Part shown: positions 39,055 to 49,323 of the stretch, piece after piece
How the letters are laid out: every line of letters starts with the position of its first letter
Position numbering within the stretch: position 1 is the first letter of the stretch
Assembly (NCBI GenBank): GCA_024703915.1
Contig: CP087969.1
Location: 2,418,001 to 2,482,000, forward strand
Direction: 5' to 3'
Origin: Massilia sp. H-1
Lineage (GTDB): Bacteria > Pseudomonadota > Gammaproteobacteria > Burkholderiales > Burkholderiaceae_D
Length of the DNA: 64,000 nt
Position numbers and translations under genes: made by a program
Notes under the pieces: model-generated
What the model was told of the DNA's origin: nothing
Seen by the model: the letters and a program-made list of their open reading frames with translations, nothing else
Database searches by the model: none

Positions 39055-39955
39055 GCGCGGCGGTGATGGAGCGTAGCGAAGACAAGATCGCCTACGAAAA
39101 CAACAAGCTGCACAAGCGCCTGTGCCGCCTGGTCGGCCAGGCCATCGGCGACTTCAACATGATCGAAGACGGCGACAAGGTGATGGTCTGTCTGTCCGGC
39201 GGCAAGGACAGCTACGCCCTGCTCGACATCCTGATGACGCTGCGCGAGCGCGCCCCCGATCAAGTTCGAACTGATCGCCGTCAATCTGGACCAGAAGCAG
39301 CCGAACTTCCCGGCCGATATCCTGCAGGCCTACCCTGACCAAGCTGGGCGTGCCTTTCCACATCGAGAACCAGGATACCTACAGCATCGTCAAGCGCCTG
39401 ATCCCGGAAGGCAAGACCACCTGTTCGCTGTGCTCGCGCCTGCGGCGCGGCATCCTGTACCGCGTGGCCGACGAGCTCGGTTGCAACAAGATCGCTGCGG
39501 GCCACCACCGCGACGACATCCTGGAAACCTTCTTCCTGAATATGTTCTTCGGCGGGAAACTCAAGGGCATGCTTAAGCCAAGCTGGTCTCGGACGACGGC
39601 AAGCACATGGTGATCCGCCCGATGGCCTACGTGAAGGAAGAAGATTCGACCCGCTATGCCGAGGTCAAGCAGTTCCCCATCATTCCGTGCGACCTGTGCG
39701 GTTCGCAGGAAAACCTGCAGCGCAAGCAGATCAAGGGTTTGATGCGCGAATGGGAAAAGAAATTCCCGGGCCGGGTCGAGAGCATTTTCTCGTCGCTGTC
39801 GACGGTGGTGCCATCGCACCTGATGGACCAGAACCTGTTCGGCTTCAAGGATATCAAGACCGACGGCGTGCCCAATCCGCTGGGCGACATCGCCTTCGAT
39901 GAAGAACCGTGCGCGACGCCGGGCGATGGGCACCATTGCCCTGCAGCCGCGCTAG
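39051..39955 (+). CDS. ttcA: tRNA 2-thiocytidine(32) synthetase TtcA
   Basis: TtcA thiolates cytidine 32 of tRNA using ATP and an iron-sulfur cluster. The PP-loop [18 protein letters not shown], the Cys pair [12 protein letters not shown], the [20 protein letters not shown] motif and the third Cys site [14 protein letters not shown] are all present. GCTTAAGC at about 39573-39580 stands for GCCGGC ([13 protein letters not shown]); other indels lie near 39262, 39336 and 39924. The end is GTIALQPR with TAG at 39953-39955. About 300 residues. Confidence 0.93.
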
Positions 39956-39960
39956 TAGTG

Positions 39961-39990
39961 CTCAGAGACGCTCAGAAGCGCTCAGAAGCG
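39961..39990. repeat. Three tandem 10-bp repeats
   Basis: CTCAGAGACG, CTCAGAAGCG, CTCAGAAGCG in direct succession, right after the ttcA stop. The last unit contains the stop codon of the convergent membrane protein gene. The intervals are exact; one unit differs at two positions. Confidence 0.7.
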
Positions 39991-40315
39991 CGGCGCCAGG
40001 TTGACGTACAACAGCGGCAGCACGAGGGCGGCCAGGCAGACCAGCGCTGCCGTGGCCAGCGCAGGCGAGAGCCGCAGCCGGCGCCGGTGCACGCAGAAGG
40101 CCAGCGCGCCCAGTGCCGGAATCAGCACGATGCAGGCAAAGCCGTAGGTGAGCAGGCACAGGGCCGTCAGCGCCAGCGCATCGATGCCGCCATGCCACTG
40201 GATGGTGGGCGGTCAGCACCCACACGCCGAGCGCCGAGGCTGCCAGCAAGGGCAGCACGCCGATCAGCATGGCGACCAGAAAATTCCTCGGTGAGATCAC
40301 GGAGCCGGTCGCCAT
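39982..40315 (-). CDS. Small polytopic membrane protein
   Basis: Starts [20 protein letters not shown] and has three transmembrane segments ([54 protein letters not shown]), ending NLAPRF with TGA at 39982-39984. About 110 residues after repair of an indel near 40213. No family recognised. It follows the beta-barrel gene by 11 bases, which suggests co-transcription. Confidence 0.5.
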
Positions 40316-40326
40316 GGCGGTGTTGC

Positions 40327-40837
40327 TTAGAAGCGGAACGAGACGCTTAAGCGGCTCAGGTTCAGCAAGTCCTTGACCGGACGCTGCAGTTCCAGGCGGG
40401 CCGACACGGTGTCGCTGGAAGCTGTACGACACGCCGGCGCCCAGCAGCAGGCGGGTGGCGCTTTCGGTCGCGCTGATGTCGCCGCGGGCCTTGGCGCTCA
40501 GGTGGTTGACGCCGACGCGGGTGAACAGGCGGACATTGTCGGCCACGGCGATGCTGCCCAGTACCGAGACCGACGCCTGGTCGGTCTTCACGCTGTAGTT
40601 GTTGCCGTCGATGCTGCCGTCGGCATCGACCAGGCGGCGGTAGCTTAGCTTCGACCGCGAAGGTTGTGTCGATCTGGTAGCTAAGCAGAAAGCACCGTAG
40701 CCGTTTTCACGGTCCGGCTCGCCGTCCGCCTTGGTGGTGCCGATGTCGCCGCCAGCGTAGAAATATGGTGCGTCGCCCGCCATGGCGGCCGAGGACAGGA
40801 GAGCGAAGGTTGCTGCGAGTGCGATTTTAGTAAACAC
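40327..40837 (-). CDS. Outer-membrane beta-barrel protein (OmpA-like), copy 1
   Basis: GTG start at 40837 with a signal peptide ([20 protein letters not shown]), then [14 protein letters not shown] and alternating amphipathic strands ([20 protein letters not shown]), ending in an aromatic residue (SVSFRF) as outer-membrane barrels do; TAA at 40327-40329. Breaks are CTGGAAG at 40415-40421 (CTTCAG on the coding strand: [14 protein letters not shown]), GCTTAGC near 40645, and CTAAGC near 40680. It is a paralogue of the gene at 41012-41505. Function beyond a small 8-stranded barrel is unknown. Confidence 0.8.
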
Positions 40838-40962
40838 GGAAAGCCTTATTTTTTCGGATAGGGTTGAAATCCCGTCGGACGGGCCGCAATAGTATAGCTG
40901 TTTTCACAACTAAATTCTTGCTAATTTTATATTCTTGCCTGAATTGCCTGACGTGGCGGCGA

Positions 40963-40991
40963 AAAAAAACCTGCCGCAGCAGGTTTTTTTT
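40963..40991 (-). terminator. Terminator after beta-barrel gene copy 2
   Basis: AAAACCTGC and GCAGGTTTT pair around CGCA or a similar short loop, with A and T runs on the two sides, so it could act in both directions. It lies 20 bases after the stop of the gene at 41012-41505. Confidence 0.85.
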
Positions 40992-41011
40992 CGTGGCTTG
41001 CGCCGTTTCTA

Positions 41012-41505
41012 TTAGAAACGGAACGCTACGCTTCAAGCTGATGTTGGTGATGTCGCTTTCAGGCTTTTGCACTTCCAGACGGCCCATGATGGTTGGGCTG
41101 AACGCGTAGCCCAGGCCGATGCCGTACAGTGCCTTGTTTTCGTGGTCGGTTGCCGAGTTGCCATTGGCGCTGGCTTTGACGGTCAGACGGTTGTAGCCCA
41201 GGCGGCCATACACGTTGAAACCGTTGCTCAGTGGAATGGTACCGATGGCCGATACGGCGATCTGGTCGAACTTGATGTCGGCACCGAAAGCCTGGGTGTC
41301 GGCCAGACGGCGATAGCTTGGCTTCCACGCCGAAGTTCTGGTTGATCTGGTAGCCGCCGAACGCGCCGTAGCTGGTTTCACGGTCGGCGCCGTCGATCTT
41401 GGTGCTGCCGATGTCGCCCATGGCGTAGAAGTAAGGTTGATCCGCGGCCATTGCTGCCGACGACAGGATTGCCAGAGTTGCTGCGATTGCGATTTTCTTG
41501 AACAT
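41012..41505 (-). CDS. Outer-membrane beta-barrel protein (OmpA-like), copy 2
   Basis: Signal peptide MFKKIAIAATLAILSSAAMA, then DQPYFYAMGDIGSTKIDGAD, AFGGYQINQNFGVEAKYRRL and FNVYGRLGYNRLTVKASANG, and a C-terminal barrel end (SLSVAFRF after repair) with TAA at 41012-41014. About 163 residues. One break lies near 41320 and one near 41030 (TTGAAGCG for TTGAGCG). Close paralogue of the barrel at 40327-40837, oriented the same way with a terminator between; probably a tandem duplication. Confidence 0.82.
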
Positions 41506-41624
41506 GAGAAGGCCCTTAATAGTAGTGGACTAAAGGCGGTCGATAACTCTGTATTGACCGGGGCTTGAATTATGGCATGTTCTTTTCAAAAACAAGCTGC
41601 ATCGGGCGCAACATTGACATCTGC

Positions 41625-43398
41625 TTACAATTTAGGTGCGCTCTGCGTGCGCATCACTGGGTAGAGATTGTGGCGCTCATCCCACGATTCATGCCGACGG
41701 GCAAAAAACTCGAGGCGCGCGTCGCCGCTCTGCGCAAACGCTTACGCTCGGCCGCCAGTTTGGCCCGGAACGCGGCCGCCAGCGCCGGATCGGCGGCCAG
41801 CATGGCACGCGCGACGTCCTCGGCCACATAGTCTTCCATGTATTCCTTGCGCTCAGAAGGCATTGTTGAAGCGGCCCCAGGCCAGCAGCGAGTCGCCCGC
41901 CTGCGGTTCCGAGCAGCGCCAGCACCAGGCGCGCGCGGCTGCGCCAGCGGCACGTAGAGCGCGCCTTTGGCGACCGTGCGCAGCTCCTTCTTCCAGGCGC
42001 CGGCCACCGTCATGCGCTGGTGCGATTCGACCGAGGCCGCGCCGGGGAGCGCGCTGTCGGCGCGGAAGGTTTCCACATCGGCCTGAGCCAGCGTCCGGCC
42101 CAGCACGCGGTAGCTGATGGCGTGCCGTTGGAGCGTCTGCGCCACCATGTCCGCAAACGCCATAAGCACCAGATAGCCATCGCAATGGCTGCCTGCACCA
42201 CCAGGTTCGGCACCATCTCGTCGCGCAGGGGGACGGTCCAGATTTGCGGCTTGCTGTCGTCGTAGCGCGTCATCAGCTGGCCCGACACGTCCGACAGCGT
42301 GCGCGTGTAGGCGTAGCCGCGGAAGTCGATCATGCGGACCTTGTCGCTGGCCTTGAAGCTGAGGGCGACGGCGGTCCCGCCCAGGCGCGCGGCGCGGGCG
42401 TCGGCGGCGCGCGCGCCTGCCTGCCACGCGGCGCCATGGCTGGCCACCTGGGACAGCACCGACAGCACCGCATTGCGGGTGATGCGCACCCGGGTCGCGT
42501 AGTCTTTCCAGGAATGGGTCTCGACCAGCATCGCCAGCCGGTTACGCAGCGGGAAGTAGCCGGTCGAGAAACGCGGGTCCGAGACATTGTCGACAAAGCC
42601 CGATGCCGGATTGTCGGTCTCGGCAAACGACATGTAGAAGGCGTGCGGCAGCGAGCCCTGGGCGCGCAGGTCGGCAATCACGTTGGTGCGCAGCGCCAGG
42701 TAGGCAGCGCGGAATTCGGGGTCGGCCGAATGCACCGGCTCGACCTGGATCGAAACATCGTGTTCGAACTTGGCGCCGTCGGTCACGTGCAGGTCGACGT
42801 AGGCGAGCGGATCCCAGGCGTTCACCAGCGCCAGCATGGCTTGCATTTCCGGCGTGTCGGCCTTGGCGTAGTCGCGGTTCAGGTTGAAGTTCTGGGCCGT
42901 GGTGCGCCAGCCCATTTCGACCGGGCCGACCTGGTTGGGGCGGTTCCATTTGCCGAAGCGCTCGTGGCCGTCGACATTGAACACCGGGACGAAGATCAGC
43001 ACCTGCTTGTCAGAGCGCGCCGGGCGCCGCCTTGTTTTCCAGGACTTCGCGCAGCTGAGGAAGCCGAAGCATCCTTGCCGTCGATCTCATGCGGCGTGGA
43101 TGCCGCCCTGGACCAGCACCACCGGCAGCTTGCGCTGGCGCGCCGCCTGGGCGCTGAAGGCGCCCGTGCGGGTGGCCACCAGCGCCTTCATCGGCCGCCC
43201 TTCCGGGGTGCGCCCGAACTCGATGCACTTGACGGCCTTCGGATAGGCGGCCTGGAAATCGGCGCACAGCGCGATCACCTCGTCGTAGCGGCCGGTCTGC
43301 ACGAAGCCGGAGCGTTCCGCGACGGTGCTCAGAACAGGGGCGGCGAGCGCAGTGGAAAAGGCAGCCGCGAGGGCAAGCAGCAAGGCGGTACGGATCAT
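41625..43398 (-). CDS. Secreted M14-family zinc carboxypeptidase-like protein
   Basis: Signal peptide MIRTALLLALAAAFSTALAA; ATG at 43398 follows GGAGCC. Zinc and catalytic motifs of M14 are present: VVLVQGGIHA then HEIDGKD (His and Glu ligands), VFNVDGHERFG, DPLAYVDLHVTDGAKFEHD (third His), and AMLVETHSWKDYATR (catalytic Glu). About 590 residues, longer than a minimal M14 domain, with a C-terminal extension ending RRHESWDERHNLYPV. Breaks lie near 43090, 43013, 42170, 41930, 41855 and 41750. It should cut peptides or amide-linked substrates in the periplasm. Confidence 0.8.
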
Positions 43399-43505
43399 CG
43401 GCAAGGCTCCGGCAGAATTGGTTGCCGGAAATTATAGACGCGATAGCCGTTCCGCGCTGCCTGTTTGGTATGCTGCCCGTTCGATAGGCCAACCCAAGGA
43501 CGACA

Positions 43506-43896
43506 ATGACGACCGAACTGACCATGCTTGGCTGGACCCTGGCGCTGGCGCTGGCCCAGATCCTGATCACGGCGACCCTGCGCAGCAGCGAAACGGGCCT
43601 GGCCTACAACATGGGGCCGCGCGACGGACCGGCGCCGCCCATGCGCCCGCTCACGGCCCGCCTGCAGCGCGCCCAGGCCAATCTGTTCGAAACGCTGCCG
43701 CTGTTCGCGGCCGCCGTGCTGATCGTCCACGCCGCCGGGCGCGCGGGCGAACTGTCGGCCTGGGGCAGCATCGCCTACTTCGGCGCGCGTGCTGTACGTG
43801 CCGCTGTATGCCTTCGGCGTGCCGGTGCTGCGCTCGCTGGTATGGGGCGTGTCGGTGGCGGGCCTGTGCGCGCTGCTGGCGGCCATCCTCAGCTGA
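43506..43896 (+). CDS. MAPEG-family membrane protein
   Basis: Four predicted transmembrane helices in about 130 residues: MLGWTLALALAQILITATL, NLFETLPLFAAAVLIVHAAG, IAYFGARVLYVPLYAFGVP and VAGLCALLAAILS. The motif RAQANLFETLPLF matches the MAPEG family, whose eukaryotic members use glutathione and eicosanoids; the bacterial role is unclear. One indel near 43790 joins the third helix. TGA at 43894-43896 overlaps the convergent gene by 8 bases. Confidence 0.8.
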
Positions 43897-45612
43897 AGTA
43901 AGGCCGCTCGGAGGCGAACAGCACGCGCTTGACCACCAGGCGCCATTCAGTAGGGCGCTGGCCCGACAAGACCAGCGCCGCGCTGTAGGCGTTGGCCCGG
44001 TACTCCATTTCCACGCCGTCGAGCAGGCGCTCCGACACGGCCGGATCGGCGCCCTTTTTCACGCTGTCGAAAAACGCCATCATCTGGGCGCCAAACCGCT
44101 GGCCCGCGCTCTGCGCCAGTGCGCGCCGGGGGCGTTTTCCTGCCCCGCCTTGACGGCCAGTGCCAGCGTCAGCCAGGCAGTGCTGGCATCCTGGCCGCGC
44201 TCGGGCGGCAAGGCCAGCGCCTCGGCGATCTGCCCGGCGCCGGCCCCGTCGGACGCCGCCACCAGGCGCAGCACGTGCGCTTGGCGCTCGGCGCCGCCCT
44301 TGGCGAAGGCCAGGGCCGATGCCAGATCGCCCCTGGCCAGCTGCACGTAGGCCCGTCCGGCCGACTCGGCAGGGCCGCTGCTTAGGCATCGAATGCGAGC
44401 AGATAGCGCAGGCGCGGCGACGCCTGCGGCAGCGCGCCCAGGCTGGCGTTCGGATCGCTGTAGCGTTTCAGGCGCGCCAGTTCCAGCGCCAGCACGGGGG
44501 CGCGCACCGGCAGCGTGCGCAGCGCCCCGTTCGACCGTCGGCCCGGCCTGGCGCCAGTCGCGCGACTCGAGCGCGTCGTAGGCGAGCACATTGGCGAGCC
44601 AGCCGTGCTCCGGCCAGCGCAGCGCCGCCGCGTGCATGCGCTGCTTTTGCAGCACGCCCTCGCCCTGGCAGCGCAGCGCCAGATATGCCAGGTCGGCATT
44701 GTCCGGGCTGTGCGCGGCGCGCGCCCCCGCTTCGCTGCACAGCGCGCTCTTGCGGGCGGCGTCGGCGCGGTCGAACTCCTCGCGCCGCAACAGCACGTCG
44801 CCGGGCGCCTGGGCGATACGCTCGGCCAGCAGCGCGCCAAATCCCGGCACCGTGCTGGCCAGTTCGATCCATTCCTCGGTGGCGGGCGCGCTGGTCGGGT
44901 CCCAGCGCGCGTGCAGCAGGGCCACGCGGGCGCGCTGTCCGGCGTCGGCAATCACGCCGAGCTGGGTGGACGGCGTCTCATGCGGCGGCGCCGTCCAGGA
45001 CGCTGCGGTAGCTGCCGGTGCTGTACTTGCTGCCCTTGACCGAGGCGGGCGGCTGCCTGAACAGGTCGTCGGCGCCGCTGTCGAGCCAGCGCACGGGACC
45101 GATCTGGCGCGCCTGCTTTTCAGCCACGCTGCCGTAATTCGCATACCACTCGATCAACGGCGCGGCGCCGCATGATGTTGTAGACCGGATGCCGGTCCTC
45201 GGCCTCGGTGGCGTCGAAGGCTTCGATCAGGCGGCCGTCGGCGCTGTGCGCCTGCACATGGTGCTGCTGGCATGGGCCTACAGCACCAGCGGGGCGGACG
45301 TGGCGGGCGCGACGCGCAGCCTGCGGCCGTCGACCTCGACGTCGACCGCAATCCCGAGGCCGTTGTAGACCGTCAGCGCCGACTCGTCGCCAAACACCGA
45401 GGTGCCGTGACTGCCGCTGAAACTGCTCGCGCCCAGCACCAGCGCGACAATCGCGTGCCGGCCGCCAGCACGCGCGCGCCGCCCGCCAGCCAGCCGTCGG
45501 CGCGCTGGAAGCGGGCCCACCAGTCGAGCTTGGACTGGCGCTTGCGTTCGGCGCCCGTCAGCAGCACCGGATAGCCGCGCGGCGCCTTCGATGGCGCGGG
45601 CGCGCCCGTCAC
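43889..45612 (-). CDS. Third gene of M48 operon: membrane-anchored protein of unknown function
   Basis: GTG at 45612 overlaps the upstream stop (GTGA). The N-terminal part holds one probable transmembrane helix (AIVALVLGASSFSG) after RKRQSKLDWWARFQRADGWL; then a beta-rich stretch (ALTVYNGLGIAVDVEVDGRR) and a long TPR-like helical region (DNADLAYLALRCQGEGVLQK, LAYDALESRDWRQAGPTVER), ending VLFASERPYFS with TGA. About 570 residues. Breaks near 45465, 45285, 45170, 44985, 44530, 44383 (GCTTAGG) and 44105. Function unknown; context ties it to the peptidase. It could also be the C-terminal part of one long M48 protein. Confidence 0.55.
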
Positions 45613-46235
45613 CGCTTCGGCGCCGCGGCCAGGCGCGCGACCATCGTTTCCGTGACCAGCAATTCTTCCAGCGCGGCCGAGCGCAGCGCGTTGAGGGTAT
45701 TGACCACGCTGCGCACCCAGCTGTCGACCACGCCCAGCCACTGGTTGATATTGTCGCGTTCGCACAAACTCAGGCCGAACGTTCCCATCGCGCCCTGCCA
45801 GCTGCCTTCCAGCGCCAGGCGGGCGCGCAGCCGCGCATCGGGTTCGATCTGGGCGGCCTCCTTATAGACGCGCTCCATCACATAGTGAAGCGCGTTAGCA
45901 TCGTGGATCACGCGCGCCACCTTGTCTTCGCTGACCTTGTGCACGGCGGTGGCCACGGCGGTGGTGTTACTGAGCAGGCCCTGCGCGTCCTGCACATCGG
46001 CGGCCGCGTGTTCGGCGTAATGGATCAGCGCCAGCAAGCCGTCCAGGTATTCCTGCCAGCCGCCGCCGATCTGCGCGGCGCGGCTCTGGTGCCAGCTGCG
46101 GCACAGCCGGTCGTGCTCGCGCAAGCGCCCGTTGACGGCGTCGATCTCGCCCAGCACCCGTTCCAGCGCGGCAGGCAAGTCCTTCTTGCGGTAGGCGGCG
46201 CCGCGCACGTGCACCAGTTTGCCGGGCGCGGTCAT
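45609..46235 (-). CDS. Middle gene of M48 operon: helical protein of unknown function
   Basis: An unbroken 208-residue frame starting MTAPGKLVHVRGAAYRKKDL. The ATG overlaps the stop of the peptidase gene (ATGA), and its own TGA overlaps the next GTG start, so all three are translationally coupled. It is almost entirely alpha-helical, without signal peptide or membrane segment (LPAALERVLGEIDAVNGRLR, VVNTLNALRSAALEELLVTE). I do not recognise the family. The frame being intact at both ends argues for a separate gene, but a fused form in relatives cannot be ruled out. Confidence 0.6.
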   Translation of the reverse strand: MTAPGKLVHVRGAAYRKKDLPAALERVLGEIDAVNGRLREHDRLCRSWHQSRAAQIGGGWQEYLDGLLALIHYAEHAAADVQDAQGLLSNTTAVATAVHKVSEDKVARVIHDANALHYVMERVYKEAAQIEPDARLRARLALEGSWQGAMGTFGLSLCERDNINQWLGVVDSWVRSVVNTLNALRSAALEELLVTETMVARLAAAPKR

Positions 46236-47739
46236 GCGGCCGCAACGATCAGGGCGCGGATCTGGTCGGCCTCGGTCTCGAGCGTGCGCAGGGTGGCGAT
46301 ATCCTGGGTCAGGGTGGACGGATAGAGCGCACTGAGCTCCTCCAGCGCCGATGCGCGCTGCGGGTCGCGCAAGGCGCGATAGTCCTCCACATGGCGCGCC
46401 AGCGAACGGCCGAAGAAGATGCCGCAATAGCGCCGGTTATAGTGTTCGCGCTTGAACTGACGGCCCAGCGTCTTGAGCGACTCTTCCAGTTCGACCGGTT
46501 TGGCCGTGCCTTCGGCCTGCTCGAGCAGACGCCCGGTCATCTCTTCGCGCACCAGGTTCGGGTACTCGAACAGCGACCAGGCGCTGGCCGGATCGATCGC
46601 GGCCTAAGCACATAGGTCTTCTTGGCGTTCGCCTCGCGCTCGTGATTGAGCGGATGGGTGAGCCACATGCGCGGCGGCTGGGCCAGTTCGACCTTGAACA
46701 CGCGGTGGCGCTCCTGCCCTTCAGTAGAAGCAGCGGCGGCACGTTGGCGTAGGCATCGTCATTGAGGATGGCGCTCATGCGCTGCAGCATGTGGGTTTGC
46801 ACCGCGAATGCATCGCGCGTGGCGCGCCCGCTGTCCTTTTCGGCGTGAATGAAGCCGAGCGCGCGGTCCCATGCATCATCGGCGCCCTGCAGGCGGTGCA
46901 GCGCGTGGATCAGGGCGTCGCTGCCGGTGAGCGACACCGCCACCAGGTCGGCCTGCATTTCCATCTCGCGCGACAAGGCGCGCTGCATCAGGCTGACGGC
47001 ATTGAAGAGCGACTCGACCAGGGAGCGGATCGACCAGATGATCAGCTGCACCACCGCGACCACGGCGCGCACGCGCAGATCGAGGTTGCCGAGCGTGACC
47101 AGGAAGTCGTCGAGCGCGTCGCGCCGCGTGACCAGGTGGGTGGCGATCTGCTGGGCCACGTAGACCCAGCGCCCGACCGCCATCGAACGCTGCGCGAAGT
47201 GGCCGAACTCGTGGGCCAGCACGGCGCGCAACTCGCCCAGGGTCAGCGTGTTCACCAGCGCCAGGCCGATTTCCAGATTCTTCTTGGACGGGAAAATCAG
47301 GTTGAACAGGGAAAGGTCGTAGAACACGGCGGCGTTGACGCGCGCCGACAGGTACACCTTGTGCGGACGCGGCGCATGCCGGCGTCGGCCAGGTCGAACA
47401 GGAAGGCGAACAGGCGCGGCTGGTCCTTGGCGGTCACTTCGTGCAAGTCGGTCGGCTTGGCATTCCTGACCGAGAAAATGGCCTTGACCATGAAGGCGCC
47501 GATAAACAGCGAACAGATCGCCATGATCCAGGCGATCGCGCCGAGGTCCTTCTTAAGCATGGTCGAAGAAGACCCGGTACAGGGTAGAGGCAGGAACCAG
47601 CCTAAGCCAGCGCGAAGTAAAAGGCCACGAACAGCAGCAGCCCGGCCACGGCCAGGCGCGCACTGTTCTTGTAGGAGGCCGATGGACGGGTAAGCTGCGC
47701 GGCGAGCTCGGCTGGCGGCGCGGTGAAGTTGGCGTTGAT
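46232..47739 (-). CDS. Membrane-bound M48-family metallopeptidase
   Basis: HtpX-like zinc peptidase: two N-terminal transmembrane helices (LAVAGLLLFVAFYFALA, WIMAICSLFIGAFMVKAIF), VYLSARVNAAVFYDLSLFNL, the zinc motif LGELRAVLAHEFGHFAQRSM (HExxH) and the third ligand in SREMEMQADLVAVSL. A further helix pair lies between them. The C-terminal 150 residues are helical. No standard start codon is visible; an AGGGGA site is followed 6 bases later by ATC AAC GCC at 47739, so the start codon may be miscalled. Breaks near 47605 (CCTAAGC), 47556 (CTTAAGC), 47382, 46725 and 46605 (CCTAAGC). Likely role: membrane protein quality control. Confidence 0.8.
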
Positions 47740-47798
47740 GGCAAATCCCCTGGAAAGTAACTTTTGAGCAAAATTTCTTGCCAAGATTCTAGTGCACA

Positions 47799-47823
47799 AA
47801 TATCATCGCCAGTGATATTTTTT
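47799..47823. terminator. Possible terminator-like palindrome
   Basis: AATATCA and TGATATT pair around a 7-nt loop, followed on the plus strand by a T run. Its T run is on the wrong side for the minus-strand genes that flank it, so its role is uncertain. Confidence 0.3.
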
Positions 47824-47861
47824 GCTACATTGACGCGCCGTTACGACAGTTCGCCCTGGCC

Positions 47862-48622
47862 TCAGTTCCTCAGCTGCAGGGTCGTGACGACTTTGCGCTC
47901 GTCGCGCCTGCCCGGCCCCGAAAAATGGGTGCGGGTTTCCTTGCGCAGCGTGACCAGGCGCTCGTCGGCCACGCCGAATACGCTGTCTTCCTCACTGCCG
48001 AATGCAAAACCGATCACGATGAAAGCCCGTCCCGTCGCGCTGACCCGGGCCCGGCTGGCCAGGGGCGTACCGTCGGGCGCGATCCAGACGTCGAGCAGCG
48101 AACTGAATTTTTCGCGTACTTGCGTTCGCGGTCGCTGAGGGTGGAGACCGGCATCTCGAAGCTGAGCGCGCGCACCGGCCTGCCCTGCCAGGTATCGGCG
48201 CGCTCGCCCTTGTACACGCCCCGTTCCGAGCGCGCGACAGCGCGGCGGAGGCGCAGGTCAGCGCCAGCACATCGTGCGGCCCCATTTCTTCGAGTGCCGC
48301 CATGGTGGGCGTCTTGCTGTTGGGGTTGCGGGCGCGCGCCTGCAGCTCGCGCTCCATGCGCGCGACCATCTCCCTTGCGTGCGTGAGCGACAACCCGCGC
48401 GGGCCATCCTCGGCCAGCACGCTGGCCTGGCCGCTGTCTTCGTCCGCGTCGGCTCCCTCGCCCAGCTTGCGCCAGGTCTGGCTCTCGATCGCGGCCCGCA
48501 GCGGCGCCTGCACCGCCGTGCGCGCCAAGGCCGTCTTCAGGTCGGCCAGCGCGTCGGCGCGGGCGCCGGCGGGCAAGCAGCAGCAACGCCGCGCCCGCGC
48601 CCAGCTGCAGCAGGCGCCTCAT
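47862..48622 (-). CDS. Periplasmic protein linked to an ABC exporter-type operon
   Basis: [20 protein letters not shown] is a signal peptide without a lipobox. The mature protein of about 230 residues starts [20 protein letters not shown], has a helical region with [17 protein letters not shown], and a beta-rich C-terminal half ([40 protein letters not shown]) ending [14 protein letters not shown] at 47862-47864. The ATG overlaps the stop of the ATPase gene (ATGA), so it is translationally coupled to it. Breaks near 48575, 48235 and 48115. Family not recognised. Confidence 0.6.
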
Positions 48623-49305
48623 TGCAGCCGTCCGGCGCGCATGGTGACGGTGCGCGCGCACAGCGCCGCGATCGCGCTGTCGTGCGTGACCATGACCAGG
48701 GTCGAGCCGCGTTCGCGGTTCATCTCGAACATCAGTTCGATCACGGCCTGGCCGCTGGCCGCGTCCAGACTGCCGGTCGGTTCGTCCGCCATCAGCAAGG
48801 GCGGCTCGGCCACGAAGGCGCGCGCCAGCGCCACCCGCTGCTGCTCGCCGCCGGACAGAAACTTCGGGTAGTGGCGCAGGCGCGCCCCCAGGCCGACCCG
48901 TTCCAGCATCGCCTGCGCCCTGGCGCGCGCGCCGGTGTCGCCGCGCAGTTCGAGCGGCAGCATCACGTTCTCGAGCGCCGTCAGGTGGGCCAGCAGCTGG
49001 AACGACTGGAACACGAAGCCCAGGTGGCGCTGGCGGAAGGCGGCGCGGCCGTCTTCGTCGAGCGCGAACAGCTCGCTTCCGTACAGGCTGACGGCGCCGC
49101 TGCTGGGCGTATCGAGCCCGGCCAGGATGCCGAGCAGGGTCGACTTGCCGGAGCCGGAAGCGCCGACAATGGCCAGCGTTTCGCCCGGCCGCACGGTCAG
49201 GTTCACCTGGTCGAGGATGGTCAGCTCGCCGGTGGCGTCGGCCACCCGCTTGGACAGGCCGTGCACGGCAATCGCGGCGCAGGCGGGGATGTGCATATTG
49301 GTCAT
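48619..49305 (-). CDS. ABC transporter ATP-binding protein (YbbA-like)
   Basis: An intact 228-residue ATPase: Walker [12 protein letters not shown], signature [14 protein letters not shown], Walker [13 protein letters not shown], switch His in [13 protein letters not shown]. The MacB/LolD/YbbA type pairs with FtsX-like permeases and moves lipoproteins, lipids or drives periplasmic processes rather than bulk solute import. It lies 18 bases downstream of the permease gene and overlaps the secreted-protein gene, forming a three-gene operon. Confidence 0.92.
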   Translation of the reverse strand: MTNMHIPACAAIAVHGLSKRVADATGELTILDQVNLTVRPGETLAIVGASGSGKSTLLGILAGLDTPSSGAVSLYGSELFALDEDGRAAFRQRHLGFVFQSFQLLAHLTALENVMLPLELRGDTGARARAQAMLERVGLGARLRHYPKFLSGGEQQRVALARAFVAEPPLLMADEPTGSLDAASGQAVIELMFEMNRERGSTLVMVTHDSAIAALCARTVTMRAGRLQ

Positions 49306-49323
49306 GGAACAGTCCTTGGTCGG

